This document shows, in pieces, positions 56,751-64,000 of a stretch of DNA of 64,000 nt (the first letter of the stretch is position 1; each line of letters opens with the position of its first letter). The notes beneath the pieces were generated by a model. The model saw nothing but the letters and a program-made list of their open reading frames with translations, was not told where the DNA came from and did not search any database. The position numbers were made by a program, and so were the translations under genes. Source of the stretch: Actinophytocola sp963825445 (GTDB lineage: Bacteria > Actinomycetota > Actinomycetes > Mycobacteriales > Pseudonocardiaceae); NCBI GenBank assembly GCA_963825445.1, contig CAWGTM010000020.1, positions 496,001 to 560,000 of the forward strand, given 5' to 3'.

Positions 56751-58664
56751 ATGGAGGAGGCGATCCAGATGGTGACGGAACGCGAGGCCCGGCAGGTCGC
56801 GGAGGACGCACGCGAGAGTGGCTGGGACCGGCCCTCGTTCGCCAAGGAGATGTTCCTCGGGCGCTTCCGTCTGGACCTCATCCATCCGCATCCCACGCCC
56901 GACCCGGAGGTCGAGGCGAAGGCCGAGCGGTTCCTCACCGCGCTCCAGGAGTTCTGCGCCGGCCTCGACGGCTCGGTGGTCGAACGCGAGGCCGCCATTC
57001 CCGACGAGTGGGTCCGGGGCCTCGCCGACCTCGGATGCTTCGGCATCAAGATCGACGAGGAGTACGGCGGCCTCGGCCTGTCGCAGGTGGCCTACAACCG
57101 CGCGCTCATGATGGCGGGCAGCGTCCACCCGAGCATCAACGCGCTGCTGTCCGCCCACCAGTCGATCGGCGTGCCCGAGCCGCTCAAGCTCGCCGGCACC
57201 GACGAGCAGAAGCGCGAGTTCCTGCCGCGCTGCGCCAAGGGTGCCGTCTCGGCGTTCCTGCTGACCGAGCCGGACGTCGGCTCCGACCCGGCCCGCCTCG
57301 CGTCGACCGCCGTCCCCACCGACGACGGCTATGTACTCGATGGGGTGAAACTGTGGACCACGAACGGAGTGGTGGCCGAGCTCCTGGTGGTCATGGCCAG
57401 AGTGCCGAAGTCCGACGGGCACCGCGGCGGCATCTCCGCGTTCGTGGTGGAGGCGGACTCCCCGGGCATCACGGTCGAGCGGCGCAACCAGTTCATGGGC
57501 CTGCGCGGCATCGAGAACGGCGTGACCCGGCTGCACCAGGTGCACGTGCCGAAGGGCAACCTCATCGGCCGCGAGGGCGACGGCCTGAAGATCGCGTTGA
57601 CCACGCTGAACGCCGGCCGCCTGGCCATCCCGGCCACGTGCACCGGCGCCGCCAAGTGGGCGCTGAAGATCGCCCGCGAGTGGTCGGCCGAACGCGTCCA
57701 GTGGGGCAAGCCGGTCGGGCAGCACGAGGCCGTGTCGAGCAAGATCTCGTTCCTCGCGGCCACGGCGTTCGCGCTGGAGTCGGTGCTGGAACTGTCCGCG
57801 CAGCTGGCCGACGAGGGCAGCCGCGACATCCGCATCGAGGCCGCACTCGCGAAGCTGTGGGCGAGCGAGATGGCCAGCGTGATCGCCGACGAGCTGGTCC
57901 AGATCCGCGGCGGCCGCGGCTACGAGACGGCCGCGTCGCTGGCCGCGCGGGGTGAGCGCGCCGTGGCGGCCGAGCAGCTGGTGCGGGACATGCGCATCAA
58001 CCGGATCTTCGAGGGCTCCAGCGAGATCATGCGGCTGCTGGTGGCCCGCGAGGCGGTCGACGCGCACCTCGCGGCGGCCGGCGAGCTGGCCGACCCGGAC
58101 TCCGACACCAAGGCGAAGGCCAAGGCGGCGGCCAAGGCCAGCGGCTTCTACGCGAAGTGGCTGCCGCAGCTGGTCACCGGCCGCGGCCGGCTGCCGGCGT
58201 CGTTCCGCGAGTTCGGTCCACTCGCGACACACCTGCGGTACGTCGAGCGCGCTTCCCGCAAGCTCGCCAGGTCCACGTTCTACGGGATGGCCCGCTGGCA
58301 GGCGGGGTTGGAACGCAAGCAGGGCTTCCTCGGTCGGATCGTGGACATCGGCGCCGAGCTGTTCGCCATGTCCGCCGCGTGCGTGCGGGCCGAGCTGATC
58401 GGCGAGTCGGCGGCCGAGCTGGCCGACGTGTTCTGCCGCCAGGCCCGGCTGCGGGTCGAGCGACTGTTCGATTCCTTGTGGGCGAACACGGACGACGCCG
58501 ATGCGCGAGTGGCCGCCGCCGCGCTCGAGGGCAGGTACTCCTGGCTGGAGGCGGGGGTGCTCGACCAGAGCGAGGGGACCGGCCCGTGGATCACCCGATG
58601 GGAACCGGGCACGTCCAGTGACGAGAACGTCGCTCGTCGCTATCTGTCACAAACCAAGGCCTAG
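56751..58664 (+). CDS. Acyl-CoA dehydrogenase (long, VLCAD-like)
   Basis: 637 residues, longer than typical 380-residue enzymes because of a C-terminal extension as in VLCAD/ACAD9. FAD/substrate motifs are LLTEPDVGSDPARLASTA and LWTTNGVVAELLVVMA. The catalytic glutamate lies in RINRIFEGSSEIMRLLVAREA. The extension after residue 440 is alanine/lysine-rich, then helical. It dehydrogenates a fatty acyl-CoA in beta-oxidation. Divergent from tex across 79 bases. Confidence 0.92.
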   Translation: MEEAIQMVTEREARQVAEDARESGWDRPSFAKEMFLGRFRLDLIHPHPTPDPEVEAKAERFLTALQEFCAGLDGSVVEREAAIPDEWVRGLADLGCFGIKIDEEYGGLGLSQVAYNRALMMAGSVHPSINALLSAHQSIGVPEPLKLAGTDEQKREFLPRCAKGAVSAFLLTEPDVGSDPARLASTAVPTDDGYVLDGVKLWTTNGVVAELLVVMARVPKSDGHRGGISAFVVEADSPGITVERRNQFMGLRGIENGVTRLHQVHVPKGNLIGREGDGLKIALTTLNAGRLAIPATCTGAAKWALKIAREWSAERVQWGKPVGQHEAVSSKISFLAATAFALESVLELSAQLADEGSRDIRIEAALAKLWASEMASVIADELVQIRGGRGYETAASLAARGERAVAAEQLVRDMRINRIFEGSSEIMRLLVAREAVDAHLAAAGELADPDSDTKAKAKAAAKASGFYAKWLPQLVTGRGRLPASFREFGPLATHLRYVERASRKLARSTFYGMARWQAGLERKQGFLGRIVDIGAELFAMSAACVRAELIGESAAELADVFCRQARLRVERLFDSLWANTDDADARVAAAALEGRYSWLEAGVLDQSEGTGPWITRWEPGTSSDENVARRYLSQTKA

Positions 58665-58727
58665 CTACGTCATACAGGTGTGCTGAGACTCGAACCACAG
58701 TCACTTGCAGTTAGCTTCCGTAGTGAG

Positions 58728-59213
58728 ATGATTGCAGGCGTGCAACTATCGCCGGCCGTCTCCGCGGGGGAGCTGACTGATCAGCTGGTCTGCTGGTTCA
58801 CGATGCTGAAGAAGAGCGGCGAGGCCCAGATATTGGGTGTCGCGGCCGAGCTCGACCTGTCATTCTCCCAGCTGCGTGCGTTGTTCGTGCTGTCGGACCA
58901 CCAGGAGGAACTGGCGGTCCACGAGTTGGCCGACAAGCTCGGGATGTCGATGGCGACCGCCGGGCGAGCCGTTCAGGGGCTGGCCAAGGTCGACATGGTC
59001 ACGCGCAGGGAGGACGAACAGGACCGCCGGGTCAAGCGAGTCAGCCTGTCCGAACACGGTCGCGCCTTCGTGACCGGGCTCGTGCAGGCCCACCGCGCGG
59101 CCGTACTGGAATGTGTGGAATCGCTCAGCGCCGAGGAGCGGGCGCACCTCTCGCAGGCGCTGGCGCCGATTCTCACCCGGAGCAACCTGCCAACAACTTC
59201 ACTTGGCTGCTAG
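58728..59213 (+). CDS. MarR-family transcriptional regulator
   Basis: 161 residues from the ATG at 58728. Winged-helix core: LSFSQLRALFVLSDHQEELAVHELADKLGMSMATAGRAVQGL, then the wing MVTRREDEQDRRVKRVSLSEHG. The pump gene follows after 12 bases. TTGCA-GGCG-TGCAA lies across the start region, so it probably represses its own operon. If transcription begins at the GTG at 58740, the protein would start MQLSPAV and the message would be leaderless; the choice is open. Confidence 0.88.
   Translation: MIAGVQLSPAVSAGELTDQLVCWFTMLKKSGEAQILGVAAELDLSFSQLRALFVLSDHQEELAVHELADKLGMSMATAGRAVQGLAKVDMVTRREDEQDRRVKRVSLSEHGRAFVTGLVQAHRAAVLECVESLSAEERAHLSQALAPILTRSNLPTTSLGC
58732..58745. promoter_or_regulatory. 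MarR-type operator at the start of the regulator gene
   Basis: TTGCA-GGCG-TGCAA is a perfect 5-4-5 inverted repeat overlapping the first codons. Another TTGCA half-site lies at 58705-58709, inside the probable -35 region. Confidence 0.55.
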
Positions 59214-59225
59214 AGGGGAAATCTC

Positions 59226-60779
59226 GTGACTGAACCATTGCCACCGACGGCGACATCGGGGGGCCCGGGGGGCTCGGACAAGCTCGACCGAAGAGTCCTG
59301 GCCGTCGGCTCGGTGGTCGTCCTGGGCGCGATCATGGCGATGCTCGACATCACCGTCGTGATCGTCGCGCTCGAACACCTCACCATCGAGTTCAAGACCG
59401 ACCTCAACACCATCCAGTGGGTGATGACCGGCTACACGCTGGCCCTCGCCACGGTCATTCCGCTGAGCGGCTGGGCCGCGAACCGGTTCGGCACCAAACG
59501 GATCTATCTGACGGCCGTCGTGCTGTTCGTGCTCGGCTCGGCGCTGGCCGGCACCGCGTGGTCGGCCGAGTCGCTGATCCTGTTCCGCGTCATCCAGGGT
59601 CTCGGCGGCGGCATGCTCATGCCGCTCGGCATGACCATCCTCACCAAGGCCGCGGGTCCGGAGCGGGTCGGCCGGGTCATGTCGGTCATCGGCGTGCCGA
59701 TGCTGCTCGGGCCGATCGTCGGCCCGATCCTCGGCGGCTGGCTGGTCGACGACGTGTCGTGGCGTTGGATCTTCTTCATCAACATCCCGATCGGCCTGGC
59801 CACCCTGCTGGTCGGCATGAAGGTTCTGGACAAGGACGAGCCGGTGCCGGGCGAGAAGCTCGACGTCCTCGGCCTGCTGCTGCTGTCGCCGGGTCTGGCC
59901 GCGCTGATCTACGGCCTGGCCAAGGTGCCCGAGAAGGGCGGCGTCAGCGACGTCGAGGTGTGGGGCCCCGCGGGCGCGGGGGCGCTCCTGGTGATCGCCT
60001 TCGTGTGGCACGCGCTGCGCACCCCGCACGCGTTGATCGACCTGCGGCTGTTCAAGGACCGCGCCTACTCGGTCGCGAGTCTGACGCTCGTGCTGTTCAC
60101 CATCTCGTTCTTCGGTGCCGGGCTGCTGTTCCCGCTGTACTTCCAGCAGGTTCGCGGTGAGGGCGCGCTGGCGGCCGGGTTGCTGATCGCACCGCAGGGC
60201 TTCGGCGCCATGCTGATGATGCCGATCGCCGGCATGGTGGTCGACCGGATCGGCTCGGCGCGGATCGCCCAGTTGGGCATCGCGGTGATCGTCGGCGGCA
60301 TGGTGGTGTTCACCCAGCTGGGTGCCGACACCTCCTACTGGCTGATCGGCGGCGCGCTGTTCGTGCTCGGCCTCGGCATGGGTATGGCCATGATGCCGAT
60401 CATGTCGGCCGCGTTGAAGACGTTGCGGCCCAACGATGTCGCGAAGGCGTCGACCAGTCTGAACATCATGCAGCAGGTGGCCGCGTCGATCGGTACGGCG
60501 CTGCTGTCGGTGCTGCTCACCAATGCGATCACCGACCGGGTCCCGGCGCCGCCGCCGGGCACGCCGGTGCCGCCGCCCGGCACGCCCGTGCCGGACGCGG
60601 TGCGTGAGCAGATCGCGCCGTTCGTGGCGGACGGTTTCTCGGCCACCTTCGTGTGGGCGCTGGTGTTCGTGGCGCTGTCCATCCTGCCGGCGCTGCTGCT
60701 GCCGCGCGGCAAGGGCGCGGCCGCGGGTGTCGCGGCCGGCGGCGCCGTCCCGGAGACGGAGCGCGAGAAGGTCAGCTAG
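59226..60779 (+). CDS. MFS multidrug transporter, DHA2/EmrB-QacA type
   Basis: 517 residues with about 14 helices. It starts from GTG near a proline/glycine-rich N-terminus. Motifs: MLDITVVIVALEHLTIEF in helix 1, motif A SGWAANRFGTKRIYL, and motif C GVPMLLGPIVGPILGGW. A short proline-rich extracellular loop (PAPPPGTPVPPPGTPVP) lies before the last helix. It exports drugs by proton antiport. It forms an operon with the MarR gene and ends at a strong terminator. Confidence 0.9.
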   Translation: MTEPLPPTATSGGPGGSDKLDRRVLAVGSVVVLGAIMAMLDITVVIVALEHLTIEFKTDLNTIQWVMTGYTLALATVIPLSGWAANRFGTKRIYLTAVVLFVLGSALAGTAWSAESLILFRVIQGLGGGMLMPLGMTILTKAAGPERVGRVMSVIGVPMLLGPIVGPILGGWLVDDVSWRWIFFINIPIGLATLLVGMKVLDKDEPVPGEKLDVLGLLLLSPGLAALIYGLAKVPEKGGVSDVEVWGPAGAGALLVIAFVWHALRTPHALIDLRLFKDRAYSVASLTLVLFTISFFGAGLLFPLYFQQVRGEGALAAGLLIAPQGFGAMLMMPIAGMVVDRIGSARIAQLGIAVIVGGMVVFTQLGADTSYWLIGGALFVLGLGMGMAMMPIMSAALKTLRPNDVAKASTSLNIMQQVAASIGTALLSVLLTNAITDRVPAPPPGTPVPPPGTPVPDAVREQIAPFVADGFSATFVWALVFVALSILPALLLPRGKGAAAGVAAGGAVPETEREKVS

Positions 60780-60788
60780 TTCTTGATA

Positions 60789-60835
60789 CACGACGGCGCC
60801 GGGAGTCCACATCGGACTCCCGGCGCCGTCGTGTC
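60789..60835. terminator. Strong hairpin terminator after the MFS gene
   Basis: Twenty-one bases (ACACGACGGCGCC...GTCC, 60789-60809) pair exactly with 60815-60835 around a five-base loop. It lies between the convergent MFS and Ycf48-like genes, so it can serve both directions. Confidence 0.85.
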
Positions 60836-60868
60836 ATTTGGTCGCTCCGCTCCTCCGCTCCGTCTGTG

Positions 60869-61924
60869 TCAGCCGATGTGGAGCTTGGCGACCCGGCCCT
60901 TCTCGCCGGCCGCCCAGCAGGCGCCGTCCCAGCCGCAGTCCACGGTGTCGAAACCACCGTCGTCGAACTGGTACCAGCGCTTGCCGCCGTCGATCGTGAC
61001 GTCGCTGCCCGTCGGGCCCACGGCGAGCAGCAGCGACCGCAGGAACGGGTGGTAGGTGACGCCCGAGCGGTAGCCGGCGGGGGCGGTCACCGGCGCGCGC
61101 CAGGTGCGGCCGCCGTCGCCGGACAGGGCCAGCGCGTCGGCGCCGTTGGTCTCGTTCTCGTAGTCGCCGCCGATGGCGATCCCCGTGCGGGAGTCGCGGA
61201 ACGCCACGGCGAACACGCCGGCGCTCGGGCTGCTGGCGAGCGGGGTGTCACCGGCCGTCCAGGTCTGCCCGCGGTCGCCCGAGTGCAGCACCCGCGCGGT
61301 CGCCGAGCCGCCGGTCGCGATCCACGCGTCGCGCTTGCCGGCCACCGTGACGCACTGGCCGCTCGCCGAGAAGCCGTACTCGCCGGGCAGCGCGTCGGGC
61401 ATGCCGTCTGCCGGCATCACCGTCCACGACCGACCGCCGTCCGACGTGGACAGCACCCGGAACTTCCCGCCCACCGGGTCACCGACGGTCAGGCCGTTGC
61501 GGGCGTCGAAGAACGCCACGCAGTTGTAGAACGCGGCCGGCTCGGTGTTGCGGAACGACTCGGTCCAGGTGGCGCCGCCGTCGCTCGTGCGGTAGATCCG
61601 CGACTGCTCACCCTCGCCGATGGACAGCACCACCGCGGTCCTCGCGTCGAACGCCTCGATGTCGCGGAAGTCCAGCCCGGCGGTGTCCGGCGGACCGACC
61701 TGTTGCCAGGTGCGGCCGGCGTCGACCGTCCGCAGCACGGTGCCGCGCTGGCCGCTGGCCCAGGCCACCTTGCGGTCGATCACCGACAGGCCACGCAGTT
61801 GGGCGTCGGTGCCGGTGGGGGTGAGCTGCCAGGCCAGGGGGAGAGTAGGGGTGGCGGACGCGGCGGTCGGAACCGCCAGCAGGCTGGTGAGCAGGAGTAA
61901 GGCGGTCAGCAGGGCGCGTCTCAT
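60869..61924 (-). CDS. Secreted Ycf48/BNR-repeat beta-propeller protein
   Basis: 351 residues. A signal peptide (MRRALLTALLLLTSLLAVPTAASA) leads to repeated BNR/Asp-box motifs of the S-DGG-TW type: SDGGATWTES, TSDGGRSWTVM, HSGDRGQTWTAG, SGDGGRTWRAP. They form a seven-blade or similar propeller related to Ycf48 and sialidase-fold proteins. Actinobacterial members are often labelled oxidoreductases without proof. No membrane anchor. Function unknown. Confidence 0.82.
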   Translation of the reverse strand: MRRALLTALLLLTSLLAVPTAASATPTLPLAWQLTPTGTDAQLRGLSVIDRKVAWASGQRGTVLRTVDAGRTWQQVGPPDTAGLDFRDIEAFDARTAVVLSIGEGEQSRIYRTSDGGATWTESFRNTEPAAFYNCVAFFDARNGLTVGDPVGGKFRVLSTSDGGRSWTVMPADGMPDALPGEYGFSASGQCVTVAGKRDAWIATGGSATARVLHSGDRGQTWTAGDTPLASSPSAGVFAVAFRDSRTGIAIGGDYENETNGADALALSGDGGRTWRAPVTAPAGYRSGVTYHPFLRSLLLAVGPTGSDVTIDGGKRWYQFDDGGFDTVDCGWDGACWAAGEKGRVAKLHIG

Positions 61925-62039
61925 GGCTCGGCAAGATAGCTGAGCGGATGTCACCCTGGGAATCATTCTCCCGGGGGACGCTAGCGGACGCGGGGTCGTT
62001 CTAGCGTCTCGCCAACAGAGGTTCGGGGAGGTTCGAAGG

Positions 62040-62558
62040 GTGACGACGATCGAGCAGGCACCGGCGCAGGGGCCCGTGCGGCTGCGGCCGCCGCGCAACC
62101 AGGTGGAGCGCCGGGCGATCAGGTACTGGCTGGCGAACGAGGCGATCGGCACGGCCGTGGTGGCCGTGGTGCTGGGTGCGCTGGCGTTCTTCATCACGCC
62201 GGCACGCGTGTGGCTGCTCGTGGGACTCGGCGTGGCGATGCTGTTCCTGATCCCGTACACGCTGGTCGTGCCGTTCTGGCGCTACCGCGTGCACCGGTGG
62301 GAGGTCACCGACGAGGCCGTCTACACGCGCACCGGCTGGTTGTGGGAGGAGTGGCGCGTGGCACCGCTGTCGCGCGTCCAGACGGTCGACACCCAGCGCG
62401 GCCCGCTGGAGCAGGCGTTCAAGCTCGCGACGGTCACCGTGACCACGGCGTCGTCCGCCGGAGCGCTGAAGATCGCGGGGCTCGACCATCAGGTGGCCGA
62501 GGACCTGGTCGAACACCTCACGACGGTGGCGCAGGCCAACCAGGGCGACGCGACATGA
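62040..62558 (+). CDS. PH-domain membrane protein (YdbS-like)
   Basis: 172 residues from GTG. Two helices (GTAVVAVVLGALAFFI and VWLLVGLGVAMLFLIPYTLVV) precede a bacterial PH domain (YRVHRWEVTDEAVYTRTGWL, VAPLSRVQTVDTQRGPLEQAFKLATV). It is the short partner of the YdbS/YdbT pair; its stop overlaps the next start as ATGA. Confidence 0.85.
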   Translation: MTTIEQAPAQGPVRLRPPRNQVERRAIRYWLANEAIGTAVVAVVLGALAFFITPARVWLLVGLGVAMLFLIPYTLVVPFWRYRVHRWEVTDEAVYTRTGWLWEEWRVAPLSRVQTVDTQRGPLEQAFKLATVTVTTASSAGALKIAGLDHQVAEDLVEHLTTVAQANQGDAT

Positions 62559-64000
62559 CCACCGCCGAAGCGCCGCCGGTCGAGGAGTGGCGGCAACTGG
62601 ACCGCAACACCGTGCCGGTCACCGCCGTGTGGATCGGCGGGATCCTCGCGGGTATCTCCGTCCCCATCCTCATCGGCGTCCTGAACAACGACGGCCCGTT
62701 CGGTCTCGTGCTGGCCATCGCGATCGGCGGCATCGTGGTGGGGACCGTGGGCGCCGCGGTCATCGACTGGATGCGTTGGCGCCACACCACCTATCGCGTG
62801 ACCGACGAGCGGGTGGAGGTGCGCCACGCGTGGATCCTGCACAAGCTGCGGTCGGTCCCCCGGGAACGCGTGCGCACGGTCGACCTGGCGGCCGACCCGG
62901 TGCAGCGCGTCTTCGGCGTGGTCAAGGTCAAGGTGGGCACGGGGGAGCAGGCCAGCGCGACCAGCGGGCACCTCACGCTCGACCCGGTGTCGCGCGCGGA
63001 GGCCGAGAACCTGCGCAAGCTGCTGCTGCGTCACGCGGCCGGGCCCGCCTCCGATTCCGCCGAGTCTGGCCAGCCGATCGCTTCGCTGAGCTGGGCGTGG
63101 CTGCGGAACGCGCCGATCTCCGTGACCACGCCGATCCTCGGCGCCGCCGCGTTCGGCGGTGTGATGCAGGTGATGGAGTGGTTCGGCGCCGAGGGATGGC
63201 TGTTCCGGACGATTCGGTACGACCTGTTCAACGACCTGTCGATCCTGTGGCTGATCGCCGTGCTGGTGGCGGCCGGGGTGGTCGTCGGGGTGGTCGGGTC
63301 GCTCGGCCTGTGGGTGGAGATGTGGTGGAACTACCGCCTCACCCGCGAGCACGGCACGCTGCGGGTGCAGCGCGGCTTCCTCACCACCCGGTCGTTGTCG
63401 ATCGAACAGCGGCGGCTGCGGGGCGTGAACCTGTTCGAGGCGTTCGGTACCCGGTTGGCCGGTGCGGCGCGCGTCGACGTGATCGCCACGGGTATGAAGG
63501 AAGACGCGCAGAACCAGAACAACTCGACGCCCAAGACGCTGCTGCCGGCCGCTCCCCTGGAGGTGGCCCGGCGGGTGGCGGCGGACGTCCTCGGCGCCGA
63601 TCCGTTGTCCACTGTGGACATTCGGCCGCACCCTCGTGCGGCGCGCGCCCGGCTGATCCGCTGGGCGATCTACGCGGTGCTGGCGCTGGCCGGGGTGCTG
63701 GCCGTGCTGGGACTGCTGCTCACGACCGTGTTGCTGCACATCGCGTGGATCACCGCGGTGGTGCTGATGCCGATCGCGATCGCACTGGCGCTCGACGCGT
63801 ACCGCAACCTCGGGCACGGCCTGTCCGGCGACTACCTGGTGACGCGCTACGGCGCCGGCAGCAGGAACACTGTCGCGCTGGTCCGCGGCGGGGTGATCGG
63901 CTGGACGGTGCGCCGGTCGCCGTTCCAGCGCCGCGCCGGGCTGATGACGTTGTCCGCCACCACGGCGGCCAGCAAGGGCGAGTACTTCGTGCGGGACATC
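62555..64000 (+). CDS. Multi-PH-domain membrane protein (YdbT-like), 3' end outside window
   Basis: About 482 residues are visible and the frame is still open at the window edge. Three PH-type modules alternate with paired helices: TYRVTDERVEVRHAWILHKLRSV near residue 70, LTREHGTLRVQRGFLTTRSLSIEQRRLRG near 265, and DYLVTRYGAGSRNTVALVRGG near 430. Helix pairs lie at about 22-65, 190-260 and 365-415. Bacillus YdbS/YdbT are linked to antimicrobial resistance, but no role is known here. Confidence 0.85.
   Translation, partial: MTTAEAPPVEEWRQLDRNTVPVTAVWIGGILAGISVPILIGVLNNDGPFGLVLAIAIGGIVVGTVGAAVIDWMRWRHTTYRVTDERVEVRHAWILHKLRSVPRERVRTVDLAADPVQRVFGVVKVKVGTGEQASATSGHLTLDPVSRAEAENLRKLLLRHAAGPASDSAESGQPIASLSWAWLRNAPISVTTPILGAAAFGGVMQVMEWFGAEGWLFRTIRYDLFNDLSILWLIAVLVAAGVVVGVVGSLGLWVEMWWNYRLTREHGTLRVQRGFLTTRSLSIEQRRLRGVNLFEAFGTRLAGAARVDVIATGMKEDAQNQNNSTPKTLLPAAPLEVARRVAADVLGADPLSTVDIRPHPRAARARLIRWAIYAVLALAGVLAVLGLLLTTVLLHIAWITAVVLMPIAIALALDAYRNLGHGLSGDYLVTRYGAGSRNTVALVRGGVIGWTVRRSPFQRRAGLMTLSATTAASKGEYFVRDI

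Noticed and set aside
1..64000. tRNA, rRNA, biosynthetic gene cluster or prophage
   Set aside because: No tRNA-like cloverleaf, rRNA sequence, PKS/NRPS/terpene core gene, integrase or phage structural gene was seen.

Overview
The window is high-GC chromosomal DNA from a filamentous actinomycete. Its operon types, DUF397 and DUF4396 proteins, frequent GTG starts and overlapping ATGA/GTGA gene junctions suggest the Pseudonocardiales, but the species cannot be fixed from the sequence. It carries core metabolism mixed with small accessory loci. No rRNA, tRNA, CRISPR array or complete insertion sequence was seen.

Layout. 0-3.3 kb: the end of an unknown gene, then a leftward trio of OmpR-type regulator, sensor kinase and TAXI-type binding lipoprotein. 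3.4-6.6 kb: an unusual Nramp-family transporter, a methyltransferase and the decayed remains of a haem-type ABC importer. 6.6-16.5 kb: lepA, then small single genes including a Uma2 nuclease, a Nudix enzyme, an RNase Sa-like RNase, an enoyl-CoA hydratase, DUF4396, a lectin-like protein, an aldo/keto reductase and a secreted protein. 16.6-25 kb: a leftward assimilatory sulfur operon (leader peptide, sulfite reductase, zinc ribbon, cysH, cysD, cysN, sulfonate-type ABC importer, sirohydrochlorin chelatase). 26-39 kb: branched-chain amino acid and serine synthesis (ilvD; ilvB-ilvN-ilvC; serA; leuB; cimA). Attenuators with candidate leader peptides precede ilvB and cimA. 39-48 kb: a protease-like protein without a catalytic triad, an FAH enzyme, an MFS pump with a LysR regulator, a GNAT, a secreted LPMO under a CebR-type operator, and a lactonase/SDR/galactonate dehydratase set. 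48-64 kb: a dimethylglycine oxidase, tandem I36-type inhibitor genes, small oxidoreductases, tex, an acyl-CoA dehydrogenase, a MarR/MFS pair, a Ycf48-like protein and a ydbS/ydbT-like PH-domain pair.

How it fits together. Sulfate is activated by CysDN, reduced by an iron-sulfur APS reductase and then by a sirohaem sulfite reductase. The ABC importer probably supplies organosulfur compounds, and the chelatase supplies sirohaem. IlvBNC and IlvD make the branched-chain keto acids, CimA gives a threonine-independent isoleucine route, and LeuB serves leucine.

Most striking non-coding signals: (i) intergenic arrays with a strict 21-bp period, often in opposed arms, at four sites plus a related long palindrome at a fifth; one array sits inside a 261-bp element with perfect 16-bp terminal inverted repeats. 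(ii) Two nearly identical MerR-type promoters with 19-bp spacers, 40 kb apart, in front of two oxidoreductase genes. (iii) Three candidate amino-acid-sensing leader peptides (Cys, Leu/Val, Val/Ile).

Many conserved genes in a few patches (0.4-3.6, 10.4-13.3, 36.8-37.2, 43.9-44.2 and 55.5-56.5 kb) are broken by single-base frameshifts, while 14-35 kb has almost none. I read most of these as likely sequencing indels rather than true pseudogenes. The haem importer and the first I36 copy look truly degraded.
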